NCBI GenBank assembly: GCA_017541565.1
Contig: JAFXYU010000254.1
Span: forward strand, 1-14,715
Origin: a bacterium
GTDB lineage: Bacteria > Cyanobacteriota > Vampirovibrionia > Gastranaerophilales > Gastranaerophilaceae
Direction of reading: 5' to 3'
Length of the DNA: 14,715 nt
How positions within the stretch are numbered: position 1 is the stretch's first letter; every line of letters starts with the position of its first letter. Of the stretch, positions 1 to 6,828 are shown piece after piece. The notes beneath the pieces were generated by a model that was given only the letters and a program-made list of their open reading frames with translations, was not told the origin of the DNA and ran no database searches. A program made the translations under genes and the position numbers.

Positions 1-170
1 GGCGCAGTATAGACTTTTCGTGGCAAGGTAAAATAATTGGTAATTTCCAGCAAAAGCAAATGGAGGGAATAAAACATTAACGTCTTAAAGGTCTTCTTTT
101 TTTTTGTATATGTAGAACCCCAAACGATAGGCGTAGCCTTCGCGCAGTATGGACTCCGTTAAAAGCAATT
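1..170. other. Gene-free left edge with short repeat fragments
   Basis: No open frame with a start and ribosome binding site is visible here. The segment lies downstream of the minus-strand gene that ends at 171. It holds two copies of a 14-base sequence, GCGCAGTATRGACT, at 2-15 and 142-155 (13 of 14 identical). It also holds TGGCAAGG at 21-28 and GGACTCCGTT at 151-160, both of which recur next to the tRNA at 11586-11601. A T-rich run lies near 93-106. I see no convincing terminator for the upstream minus-strand gene. Confidence 0.5.
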
Positions 171-1784
171 TTATGGAGTAAGAATAACTCCGACACCTAC
201 GTTTTGTGCTGCCCCTTTATAGTTGCCTGTATTATATTTTAATATTGGCATAGCATTTTTTCCGAAAAGTTTTTTAATTCCGATTACAATACTTGCTGTC
301 ACGGAAGTTTTATCATCTGTTGTTTCAAAATCTTCATAACCGTGTTCTTTTACTTTTATAGCAGAAACCAGAGTTGAAATATTAAAGATCTTTGTATCAA
401 TTTTGCCCAATACACCAACAGCCGTTGTTCTTCTTGAAGTCTTTAAACCATCTGAATATTTTGTTGATATTTTGCTTGTTGCTGCATTTGCTGAAATATC
501 AGCACTTAAATCTTCTGATTTAAATGAGATACCGCCTTTTGCTTTAAATGTGAGTTCCTTTTGATCCGTTATTCCGGCGCTATCGCCATAAATTCCGTAT
601 TCTGCTGCAAATCCGCCGTTTATTGACAAATTACTGTCAGAAAAATCTCTTTTGCCTTGTACTAAGCCTCTTACGTATTTATATTTTTCATCATTATACT
701 GTTTTAGGCCGGCAGAACCGATAAATGTGTTACCGTATTTGCCATACATTTCCAGATATTTATTTTTCTCTTTCTCACCATCCACCTCTTTATGATAGTA
801 CATTCCGTATGCACCTGTTGAGAACTTCTTATATCTGTAGTCTACAGAAGCACCGTAGCTTCCTATGTTGTTTTCATCTTCAATGGTTTCCCTTATGTCT
901 CCGGTAAAATTCAAAGAACTGTTTTTAAAAACTTTTGTGTATTGAATGGCTCCGTGTATATCGCTGTTTTCAGAACCGGCATTAACAGTCCCTTTTATGT
1001 GCCAATTTCCCTTATTTGTTTCATTTAATGTCCGAAAGTCTATATTATAATTAACTATGGCACTTGCAGAATTTTTATCATCCGAATTTTCAGAACTTGT
1101 ACTTGTTTCGTTTTCTTCTTCGGCAGAATTTTCGCTGCTCTCATTAAGTTGTTCGGATTTGGGTTTAAAAGCGTTATTACCGCTAAGTCCAAAGGTTTGG
1201 CGCATTCTTGCTTTTTTCCCGTTACCATAAGATATATCTTTTTCCTCAAAATTTTGGGCATAGTCTTCAGCATCAGGATTTTCTTTCAAATGATCCTCCA
1301 CCAATTCCTTTAAAGCATCAATTTTGTATACGGTATCCCAATGGCTGACACCTTTTTTTATTTTTGATGCTTGTTCTTCTTCTAAAGCGTTAATCTGCTG
1401 TGTATAAGGATTTCCGACAGTACCGATTGATAAATCTGCTTCTATTTTTTTATTAAGTTCAAATGCTGCAGTACCGTACTCGTTGATTGCATCATCCTTG
1501 TTTACATCATCGTTGATTGTATCATCCTTGCTTACTTTATCAGAAATCTCAACGGTGTCTTCATTATCTTGAGATTCGTCGTTTTCTGCGGGATTTCCAA
1601 AGATGGATTCTTCACTTTCTGTTTTCAGCAGTTTTGAAACATCATCAACCCCGAAAAAATCCAGCAATGCCGGAAGTTCGGATTCATCTATATAGGCATC
1701 CTTATTTGGATTCAGTTTATCTTGCATGTTTAAAATAGCGTTGGCTATCTCGCTTCTAAACGATGTTATTAAGTACTTATCCAT
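171..1784 (-). CDS. Unknown 537-residue protein: EF-hand-like N-terminus, beta-rich C-terminus
   Basis: I do not recognise the family. The start is a minus-strand ATG at 1784 with AGAGGAT a few bases upstream. Residues 25-36 (NPNKDAYIDESE) fit an EF-hand loop: N25, N27, D29, Y31, D33 and E36 fall at calcium-coordinating positions 1, 3, 5, 7, 9 and 12, with helix-like segments on both sides. Residues 83-102 hold a tandem 10-residue acidic repeat (SKDDTIND, NKDDAINE), the second copy again resembling a calcium loop. A Ser/Glu/Asn-rich linker covers about 210-240. From about 241 to the end, alternating short strands rich in Gly, Tyr and Ser (GASVDYRYKK, GAYGMYYHK, GGFAAEYGIYG, GVGVILTP) suggest an outer-membrane-barrel-like or beta-solenoid domain. 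No signal peptide is visible and the C-terminus is Pro rather than the usual aromatic, so barrel insertion is only a guess. The gene is divergent from map. Confidence 0.8.
   Translation of the reverse strand: MDKYLITSFRSEIANAILNMQDKLNPNKDAYIDESELPALLDFFGVDDVSKLLKTESEESIFGNPAENDESQDNEDTVEISDKVSKDDTINDDVNKDDAINEYGTAAFELNKKIEADLSIGTVGNPYTQQINALEEEQASKIKKGVSHWDTVYKIDALKELVEDHLKENPDAEDYAQNFEEKDISYGNGKKARMRQTFGLSGNNAFKPKSEQLNESSENSAEEENETSTSSENSDDKNSASAIVNYNIDFRTLNETNKGNWHIKGTVNAGSENSDIHGAIQYTKVFKNSSLNFTGDIRETIEDENNIGSYGASVDYRYKKFSTGAYGMYYHKEVDGEKEKNKYLEMYGKYGNTFIGSAGLKQYNDEKYKYVRGLVQGKRDFSDSNLSINGGFAAEYGIYGDSAGITDQKELTFKAKGGISFKSEDLSADISANAATSKISTKYSDGLKTSRRTTAVGVLGKIDTKIFNISTLVSAIKVKEHGYEDFETTDDKTSVTASIVIGIKKLFGKNAMPILKYNTGNYKGAAQNVGVGVILTP
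1481..1540 (-). repeat. 30-base tandem repeat inside the EF-hand-like gene
   Basis: Two direct 30-base units, 1481-1510 and 1511-1540, match at 26 of 30 positions. The unit is a multiple of three, so it encodes the two 10-residue acidic repeats of the protein (consensus KDDxINxx). The high DNA identity suggests a recent slippage duplication. Confidence 0.8.
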
Positions 1785-1894
1785 AATATCCTCTGTTCCT
1801 TATACAATATAAAAGTTTGTTTATTCAAAAAAATTGCTTAAAAATGTATTAATATTTACAAAACTTTATACAAAAATTTATCTGTAATTTTATC

Positions 1895-1923
1895 TTTTTT
1901 ATTAAAATTAACCGTGATACAAT
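1895..1923 (+). promoter_or_regulatory. Probable promoter of map
   Basis: An extended -10, TGATACAAT, ends at 1923 with TACAAT at 1918-1923. The -35 position 17 bases upstream is only a T-run (1895-1900), so recognition would depend on the extended TG. The ribosome binding site GAGGG at about 1933-1937 precedes the ATG at 1945. Confidence 0.45.
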
Positions 1924-1944
1924 AATGATTACGAGGGAATTATT

Positions 1945-2697
1945 ATGATAAACAGAAAATCCAGAGATGAAATAAAGAGAATGCGACATGCCGGGCATAT
2001 TGTTGCACTCGTTCATAAAAAAATGAGAGAAGTAGTAGAGCCTGGTATTTCGACTCTCGAACTTGATAATATTGCATATAAAGTTATCAAAGAAAACAAA
2101 GCAATTCCTACTTTCTTGGGATATAACGGATTTCCCGCAAGCATTTGCGCATCAATAAACGAAAAAGTTGTACACGGGATTCCGAACGAAAAAGAAATTC
2201 TTAAAGAAGGTGATATTATTGCGATTGACGTAGGTGCAACCTATGGCGGTATGGTAGGAGATAGCGCTTGGTCTTATGCTGTCGGTAAGATTTCCGAAGA
2301 AAAACAAATGCTTATGAAAGCAACGGAAGAGGCGTTGTTTGCAGGTATCTCCAAAATGAGAGCGGGAAATGTTTTAGAGGATATTTCAGGCGCAATAGAA
2401 GATGTTGCAAACTCGTATAATTTGGGCATTGTACGCCAATACGGCGGACACGGTGTAGGACACCAAATGCATGAAGATCCGTTTTTGTTTAATTACCGAA
2501 CGGGTGATGATACACCGATAAAATCAGGTTATGTTATTGCAATTGAGCCTATGTTAAACCTCGGGTGCGATGATGTTTTTGTGGAAGAAGACAAATGGGG
2601 TGTTGTTACAAAAGACAGAAAAGCATCCGCTCACTTTGAACATACAGTCCTTGCAACAGAAGACGAACCGATACTAATGACAACATTAATGGAATAG
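1945..2697 (+). CDS. map: Type I methionine aminopeptidase
   Basis: This cytosolic metalloenzyme removes the initiator methionine from new proteins whose second residue is small. The 250-residue length is normal for the short bacterial type I form without an N-terminal extension. All five expected metal ligands are visible: D95 (AIDVGA), D106 (VGDSAW), H169 (YGGHGVG), E201 (AIEPML) and E232 (HFEHTV). The substrate-site histidines H77 (VVHGIP) and H176 (HQMHEDP) are present too. The ATG at 1945 has GAGGG about eight bases upstream, and the N-terminus begins directly with the family start (I-x-x-K-S-x-x-E-I). The gene is monocistronic, with its own promoter and a strong hairpin terminator. In many bacteria map sits in a ribosomal or adk cluster; here it stands alone. 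Confidence 0.97.
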   Translation: MINRKSRDEIKRMRHAGHIVALVHKKMREVVEPGISTLELDNIAYKVIKENKAIPTFLGYNGFPASICASINEKVVHGIPNEKEILKEGDIIAIDVGATYGGMVGDSAWSYAVGKISEEKQMLMKATEEALFAGISKMRAGNVLEDISGAIEDVANSYNLGIVRQYGGHGVGHQMHEDPFLFNYRTGDDTPIKSGYVIAIEPMLNLGCDDVFVEEDKWGVVTKDRKASAHFEHTVLATEDEPILMTTLME

Positions 2698-2710
2698 ATA
2701 ATATTAATTA

Positions 2711-2750
2711 AAAAACAAGGTCGGGCATCTGCCCGACCTTGTTGTTTGTT
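2711..2750. terminator. Bidirectional terminator between map and the 140-residue gene
   Basis: A perfect 13-bp GC-rich stem (2714-2726 with 2731-2743, core AAGGTCGGGC) closes on an ATCT loop. T-rich sequence follows on the plus strand, and an A-run precedes it that becomes a U-run on the minus strand. It can therefore serve both map and the convergent minus-strand gene. Confidence 0.9.
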
Positions 2751-2766
2751 AAAATATAAACTGATT

Positions 2767-3189
2767 TTACCATCCGTAATCAGCAGCGTAATCTAAGTAA
2801 AAATTGTTCTTTTTGTCTACAATTCTTCCGCTACTTTCTTCTGAATCAGGTTTATAGTGTGATAAACTGGGGTCATTAACATTTGTAATATCGCTGTCAT
2901 CAAGTACTGTAACCGTTTTATTAGTTTTATTATCTTTAACGTCATTATTTTTGTTAGTATTTATTTTGTCTAAAAAGCCAATAATTTTATTAAATAAACT
3001 TTGGTCTTTTACGACCATTGTATGATTTTGGTCATCCATATAGTAATTAGCAGAAGCACATTTACCGTCACTATTCTTTTTATTTGTGATAAACAAACTT
3101 CTGAAATCCAGTTGAGTTGCTCTGCCTTCAAATCTGAAAGTGCGTTCGCTTCCACTTGCCATTTTAATTGTAATAGTTGTTCCGCTCAT
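2767..3189 (-). CDS. Orphan 140-residue small protein
   Basis: I do not recognise this protein. The ATG at 3189 has a clear AAGGAG seven bases upstream. The N-terminal ~75 residues look folded and mixed alpha/beta, beginning MSGTTITIKMASGSERTFRF. The middle (about 76-130) is low-complexity, rich in Asn, Lys, Asp and Ser, and probably disordered. The C-terminus is tyrosine-rich (FYLDYAADYGW). No signal peptide or membrane helix is visible, so it is probably cytosolic. Residues 49-58 (YYMDDQNHTM) match residues 28-37 of the 81-residue protein encoded at 10492 (YYLNKQDHQM). The two genes also share a 75-base upstream region, which points to a common regulon and perhaps a common origin. The gene is divergent from rpoZ. 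Confidence 0.75.
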   Translation of the reverse strand: MSGTTITIKMASGSERTFRFEGRATQLDFRSLFITNKKNSDGKCASANYYMDDQNHTMVVKDQSLFNKIIGFLDKINTNKNNDVKDNKTNKTVTVLDDSDITNVNDPSLSHYKPDSEESSGRIVDKKNNFYLDYAADYGW

Positions 3190-3205
3190 AAAAATCTCCT
3201 TATAA

Positions 3206-3280
3206 TATCTCGTATGTATATATAAAGTATCTACTTTTTAAAAAATTGCCTTTTTTGTTACAGTCTGTTAAGAAATATTA
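3206..3280 (-). promoter_or_regulatory. Conserved upstream region, copy A
   Basis: Read on the minus strand, this 75-base stretch contains TAATATTTCTTAACA, then AAGGCAATTTTTT (3240-3252), then ATACTTTATATATA, then GAGATA. The same blocks occur in the same order and almost the same spacing upstream of the orphan gene at 10492. A TATATA lies 17 bases after the T-run and could act as a -10, but no TTGACA-type -35 is present. That fits an activator or a non-standard sigma factor. Confidence 0.65.
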
Positions 3281-3338
3281 CGAAACAATTCTTGCAAAAA
3301 ACGTATAAATGCTTTTATGTCGTTATTTTCCTCCCTAC

Positions 3339-3367
3339 TGGACAAAAAAAATTCAGCGGTATAGAAT
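3339..3367 (+). promoter_or_regulatory. Probable rpoZ promoter
   Basis: TGGACA (3339-3344) and TAGAAT (3362-3367) are separated by 17 bases and give a predicted transcript start near 3374, about 23 bases before the rpoZ ATG. The ribosome binding site AGAGG lies at about 3386-3390. Confidence 0.5.
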
Positions 3368-3396
3368 TGGTTAGAAATATAAATTAGAGGTTTATA

Positions 3397-3642
3397 ATGG
3401 ATCAAATTATTAAAGTTGCATGGGAACTTAATGAAAGTACAGATAACCGATACAAGCTCGTTTATGAAATTGCCGAGCTTGCTAAAAAATTGGTTGATGA
3501 AACTCAAATGAAGAAAGCCCGAGACGAGTTCGGTTTTGAAGAAGTTGCAGTGAGTGAAAATCCTTTGAAAAAAGAAAATCCTGTAGAACACGCAATTATG
3601 GTTAAGGCTTCGGAAGCGGACGATACGGAACTTGTCGGATAA
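3397..3642 (+). CDS. rpoZ: RNA polymerase omega subunit
   Basis: This small subunit helps assemble and stabilise the beta-prime subunit of RNA polymerase. The 81-residue length fits the family. The key omega segment is at 16-31 (DNRYKLVYEIAELAKK), matching the family pattern of an NRY motif followed by an alanine/lysine-rich helix. The second half (NPVEHAIMVKASE, then DDTELVG) resembles the C-terminal part of cyanobacterial omega, where a KPV-x-x-AI motif is followed by an acidic tail ending near IIG. This is one reason for placing the organism near the Cyanobacteria. The ATG at 3397 has AGAGG upstream. The gene is monocistronic with its own promoter and a strong terminator. The family call comes from remembered motifs and is fairly sure, though omega proteins are short and divergent. 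Confidence 0.78.
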   Translation: MDQIIKVAWELNESTDNRYKLVYEIAELAKKLVDETQMKKARDEFGFEEVAVSENPLKKENPVEHAIMVKASEADDTELVG

Positions 3643-3661
3643 AGGAAAAAGGAATTAAAAA

Positions 3662-3699
3662 ACAAAAAACTCTCACCTGCAGCGGGTGAGAGTTTTTTT
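3662..3699 (+). terminator. rpoZ terminator
   Basis: The 10-bp stem AACTCTCACC / GGTGAGAGTT (3668-3677 with 3685-3694) has a seven-base loop and runs straight into a seven-T tract at 3693-3699. The A-run before the stem can extend the pairing and would also give a U-run on the minus strand. Confidence 0.92.
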
Positions 3700-3721
3700 A
3701 TGTAAATATTTCTTTACAAAA

Positions 3722-3727
3722 TATAAT
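3722..3727 (+). promoter_or_regulatory. Candidate -10 for the 436-residue membrane protein
   Basis: A perfect TATAAT lies between the rpoZ terminator and the first ATG at 3778. The position 17 bases upstream (3699-3704) reads TATGTA, a poor -35, so the call rests on the -10 and its position. Confidence 0.35.
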
Positions 3728-3777
3728 TTAAGCGCAATTTTAAACCTTCACGGGTTTTAGAAGAAAGGTAGGTCGAT

Positions 3778-3825
3778 ATGAATAAAAACAGTAAAAAATT
3801 AATGAACCTTATATGGGGGCTGTAA
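3778..3825 (+). CDS. 15-codon ORF in frame with the downstream gene
   Basis: The ATG at 3778 is well placed after the purine-rich AGAAAGGTAGG and encodes MNKNSKKLMNLIWGL before TAA at 3823-3825. It lies in the same frame as the membrane protein that follows at once, so one stop codon separates them. It could be the true N-terminus of that protein cut off by a nonsense change (CAA to TAA would repair it), a leader peptide coupling translation to the next start, or a sequencing error. The basic start followed by LMNLIWGL is a plausible membrane-protein N-terminus. Confidence 0.4.
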   Translation: MNKNSKKLMNLIWGL

Positions 3826-3828
3826 TTG

Positions 3829-5136
3829 ATGGTTAACGTTGCAGCAATATTTTCAACTCTTGGAAACCCAAATTCGCTTATTCCTCTTGCAATAAAAGAT
3901 ACTGCATCCAGTACCGGTATGACAGTCGGATCTTTTATTACCGGAAAAGAAGAAGGGCAAGACAGGTTTATAGATGAAGTGGGAACAGAGGCTCTTTGGC
4001 TTTTGGGAATCCCCGGATTTAAGTGGTTGTTTGATAAAACAATATATAAGGCAGCCAAAATTGATTCCAAGTTTGACGTCAGGAACTTGGACAACAAAGA
4101 AATATTTGAGAAAATTCAGCAATATGCCCCGACAGAGGATATCAAAAATAATTTAGCCAAAATATCAAGACAACAAAATAGGACAAAAAACATTGCCTTA
4201 GCCAAATTTTTTATTTCGACCGGACTTACAATTGCTACTTATATAGGACTTACTAAGGCTAAACATCATTATACCGAGCAAAAAATCAGAAAGAATATTC
4301 TGAAAGAAGAGGATAAAAGGAAAAAGGCAGAAGAAAACAAGCAAAAGAATCCGGCCTTCAAGGGTATCGGAACTTTTGTAAGGAATTTTGCGTATTCTCC
4401 CGTTAAGAATATGTGGATTTTAGACGGCGCAATTACTACGGAAAGATTGGCGGATTCAAGGTCGCCTCAAGAGTTTGCGGGTTACGCAATAAAAGAAGCA
4501 TCATTACTTCTTATGTTATATTATGTCGGCGGAAAAATTCAGGAATTTTGTGAAAAGCACGCACATAAAAAATACAACAAATCTATAGGATTGGATGCAA
4601 GGGTATTGGAAAGTAAAACTCTCCAAAAAGCATTTGAGGACGGCTCAATTATGCAAAGTTTGGAGGAATTTGCCAAAGTTAAAGAAAAAGGCGATGCGGC
4701 AATTTACGAATTTCTGCACAAACACCCGGATAATTACATTGTCAAATATGCGAAAAAATCGGATATTATACAAATGTATAAAAAACCGAACAAATGGTAT
4801 GAAATATTCAAGAAACCCGAAGTAACGGATAAAATTGATACGAGAAAATTTATCGACCTTGAGGATATTAAGGGAGTTGATAATAAGTTGAGTACGCTTT
4901 ATAAACAGTACAAAGAGGCAATTTCAAAAGGTGAAACCTCTGAAAAGTTCTTTAAAGGTGTGAAGAAGTTAAAACGGGGTTCAATTATAATGAACATCGG
5001 AACAAGTATGGTTGTACTCGGACTTTTGACTCCGGCAATAATGGTGGCAAAAAGGCTTGCCGATAAAAACGATATTGAGTTCCATACCAAAAAGCAGATA
5101 AGAGAACAAATGAGGGAAGAAGGGCTTATTGCGTAG
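3829..5136 (+). CDS. Unknown ~435-residue multi-pass membrane protein
   Basis: I do not recognise a named family. Numbered from TTG at 3826, three hydrophobic segments are visible at about 122-142 (IALAKFFISTGLTIATYIGL), 221-236 (AIKEASLLLMLYYVGG) and 386-408 (SIIMNIGTSMVVLGLL). A highly charged coiled-coil-like stretch covers 144-175. A short N-P-A-F-K-G motif lies at 175-180, and a long Lys/Glu-rich helical region at 241-385 may be soluble. The open frame allows TTG at 3826 or ATG at 3829; I chose the ATG. The five Gs at 3815-3819 can pair with the anti-Shine-Dalgarno and suit re-initiation straight after the TAA at 3823. Translation may instead originally have begun at 3778. The protein carries a charged C-terminal tail (HTKKQIREQMREEG). 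It is probably an inner-membrane protein specific to its lineage, with unknown function. Confidence 0.8.
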   Translation: MVNVAAIFSTLGNPNSLIPLAIKDTASSTGMTVGSFITGKEEGQDRFIDEVGTEALWLLGIPGFKWLFDKTIYKAAKIDSKFDVRNLDNKEIFEKIQQYAPTEDIKNNLAKISRQQNRTKNIALAKFFISTGLTIATYIGLTKAKHHYTEQKIRKNILKEEDKRKKAEENKQKNPAFKGIGTFVRNFAYSPVKNMWILDGAITTERLADSRSPQEFAGYAIKEASLLLMLYYVGGKIQEFCEKHAHKKYNKSIGLDARVLESKTLQKAFEDGSIMQSLEEFAKVKEKGDAAIYEFLHKHPDNYIVKYAKKSDIIQMYKKPNKWYEIFKKPEVTDKIDTRKFIDLEDIKGVDNKLSTLYKQYKEAISKGETSEKFFKGVKKLKRGSIIMNIGTSMVVLGLLTPAIMVAKRLADKNDIEFHTKKQIREQMREEGLIA

Positions 5137-5148
5137 TTATAAACTCAA

Positions 5149-5175
5149 ACCCGCCTCCTGTATTCAGAAGACGGG
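5149..5175 (-). terminator. Possible terminator of the NAGPA gene
   Basis: Read on the minus strand, CCCGTCTTCTG pairs with CAGGAGGCGGG around a short loop, with two C-A mismatches, and is followed by TTTGAGTTT. It lies in the 72-base gap between two convergent genes. A second imperfect hairpin (CATACA...TGTATG, about 5182-5209) adjoins it. The mismatches and interrupted T-run keep this tentative. Confidence 0.4.
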
Positions 5176-5208
5176 CAGATCATACACTCCTGTGGGGCAG
5201 AATGTATG

Positions 5209-6429
5209 TCATGAAACTTTTTTGACGACCAGTGTATGAGATAAGGGAATACCACCCTGAACGGCAGGACGATTTACTACCTGCCCTTTTATAAACATAA
5301 CAGTAGAGCCTCCGCCGTCCAAATTCATTGCGTTGATACAGCCGAGACCTTTCATTATATTTGCGAGTTCGTTAAGCGTAAGTCCGACGGATGCACCTTC
5401 TCTGCCGTCAGCAGTCAGCATTATAAGGTTTCCGTCTTTTGTATAGCCGATTGCGGTGCGGGGATTTCTGCCGCCGACGGATGCAAGTTTTTGCTCCGTC
5501 ATGTCAACATAAACTTCACCGTTTTTGACTAAATACGGACCGCCACTTATTATATGGTTAACGTTTTCCCATTCGGGGTTGAGTTTTATATCAAGTTTAA
5601 CTTTTCTTGCGTTTTCAATTGCTTTTAATTTGCTTTCAGGTCCTACGATTACAAATCCGTTTTCCGGTATTGAACAGGTTTCGGTCGTAACTTTTACGAT
5701 TTTGCCATCGCTGACAACAATCTGCATACCATATTTCGGACTGGGCGGAGTAATTGCTCCCCACTCTCTTGTATATACGATTGAATGAGTCGATAGCATT
5801 CTAGGTTGATTAATGTTATCAATTTTCAAATCTCCTTTGTTGGTTTTTACTTCTGCTCTGAGTTGAACTCTTGCCATATCAAATCCGTTATCAAAGATTC
5901 CCATTGCGACTCTGTCGTAAATCGGACCTGTATACATTTTTTTGTTTATCATTAATGTTCCCAAAGGAGTTCCCGTTTGAGGTTTAAAATAACCGCCGTT
6001 GATTGCTACGATAGCGTTTTCTCTTTCTGCAATTCCTGAGATTTTTCTGCGAGAAGCGAGTGTTTCTGATGCGGTAGCAGGTTCAATCTGCAGACTGCTG
6101 CTTGCGCCGCAGATTTCCACAACATTGATTCTGACGGGCCTTCCGTTAAAATATTTTATCATCCTTATATGTTTAACCCCGTTTTCGACATTGTTGATTG
6201 TATAGTTTTTATACTTCGCAAAAATTTCTTCCTCAAAAATTTGCTCTTGAATTTGCTCTCTTTCTTTCAAAAGTTCTATGGTAGGCGGTGTAATCCCGGT
6301 AATTCCGCTTATATCTTTAGCGGAAATCCATAAATTCTGAGTGAACAAAAGGCAAATAGCAATACCTATTCCTGCCGCACTGGTTGCGGTTTTTTCCGCT
6401 TGGGGTCTCTGTAGAAGTATAGTATCCAT
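5209..6429 (-). CDS. Membrane-anchored phosphodiester glycosidase (NAGPA-type domain)
   Basis: The C-terminal half matches the NAGPA family, whose known members cleave N-acetylglucosamine-1-phosphodiester linkages and whose bacterial members are linked to cell-wall or exopolysaccharide turnover. Visible signature segments are AINGGYF (142-148), ISGGPYLV (294-301), RNPRTAIG (321-328), a TADGR segment (339-343) and the hallmark NLDGGGSTVM (369-378). Residues 16-30 (TSAAGIGIAICLLF) form one N-terminal membrane segment, after a short basic stretch, so the catalytic domain is probably periplasmic. A charged helix (51-72) links the two. I chose ATG at 6429, giving 406 residues, because AAGGTGAG lies about eight bases upstream. 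The frame stays open three codons further to GTG at 6438, but that has no binding site. The gene is monocistronic with a strong promoter near 6561-6589 and a leader of about 125 bases. The substrate is not deducible. Confidence 0.88.
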   Translation of the reverse strand: MDTILLQRPQAEKTATSAAGIGIAICLLFTQNLWISAKDISGITGITPPTIELLKEREQIQEQIFEEEIFAKYKNYTINNVENGVKHIRMIKYFNGRPVRINVVEICGASSSLQIEPATASETLASRRKISGIAERENAIVAINGGYFKPQTGTPLGTLMINKKMYTGPIYDRVAMGIFDNGFDMARVQLRAEVKTNKGDLKIDNINQPRMLSTHSIVYTREWGAITPPSPKYGMQIVVSDGKIVKVTTETCSIPENGFVIVGPESKLKAIENARKVKLDIKLNPEWENVNHIISGGPYLVKNGEVYVDMTEQKLASVGGRNPRTAIGYTKDGNLIMLTADGREGASVGLTLNELANIMKGLGCINAMNLDGGGSTVMFIKGQVVNRPAVQGGIPLSHTLVVKKVS

Positions 6430-6560
6430 GGCTCTCACCTTATGGTTTAGTAACGGATACCTTTTTTTTTAGAGAGTGGTGTGGGGCTGTAACACTCAGG
6501 GTAAATATATTAAAAATGTATTTACTTTCGCGTTTATTAGAGTATACTATCTCTACTTTT

Positions 6561-6589
6561 ATTATACCATACACTTAATCGTTTAGCAA
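6561..6589 (-). promoter_or_regulatory. Strong promoter of the NAGPA gene
   Basis: On the minus strand, TTGCTA (6584-6589) is followed after exactly 17 bases by a perfect TATAAT (6561-6566), itself preceded by TG-G as an extended -10. Transcription would begin near 6554 and leave a leader of about 125 bases, which includes a run of nine As near 6463-6471. Confidence 0.85.
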
Positions 6590-6747
6590 GTGGTCTGTGT
6601 GTCAAAAATAGTAATACTTTAGGATGATTTTTAAAATGGTTAAAAATACACTTAATATTTTATTTCTTGTTATTAAAGGGTTTTGGATAAGTTTGTGTTT
6701 TTGCGATAAAAATGTGTGTTTTTTGAGAATAATTACCCGATTAAATG

Positions 6748-6776
6748 TTGTCCTGGTGCAATAAACATGCTAAAAT
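6748..6776 (+). promoter_or_regulatory. Promoter of the OB-fold / GH57 unit
   Basis: TTGTCC (6748-6753) and TAAAAT (6771-6776) are 17 bases apart, and the -10 is extended by TG-C. The leader is about 45 bases, with AAGGA at 6817-6821 before the ATG at 6829. Confidence 0.75.
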
Positions 6777-6828
6777 GTTTGTAGTGTTTAAGAAACAATG
6801 GTAAAGGGTTTTTAAAAAGGATATTATT

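Larger units (their letters stand above)
6430..6828. other. Divergent intergenic region with two promoters
   Basis: This 399-base gap separates the NAGPA gene (minus) from the OB-fold protein gene (plus). It contains one strong promoter for each side (6561-6589 minus, 6748-6776 plus) and AT-rich sequence between them. I see no RNA gene, riboswitch or small ORF with a ribosome binding site. A weak GAGTG/CACTC pairing near 6475-6500 could form a small hairpin in the NAGPA leader. Confidence 0.5.

Noticed and set aside
3268..3591. 107-residue frame on the minus strand opposite rpoZ
   Set aside because: It mirrors the well-supported rpoZ frame and has no ribosome binding site; its Phe-rich composition is typical of an antisense shadow.
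3823..3825. TAA read as a sense codon (recoding)
   Set aside because: TAA ends rpoZ, ispF, the GH57 gene and others here, so a changed code is very unlikely, and no recoding signal was recognised.
3853..4122. Minus-strand frames opposite the membrane protein
   Set aside because: They lie fully inside the longer plus-strand frame, which has coherent helices and charge pattern.
6430..6438. GTG start three codons upstream for the NAGPA protein
   Set aside because: The GTG at 6438 has no ribosome binding site, whereas ATG at 6429 has AAGGTGAG at good spacing.
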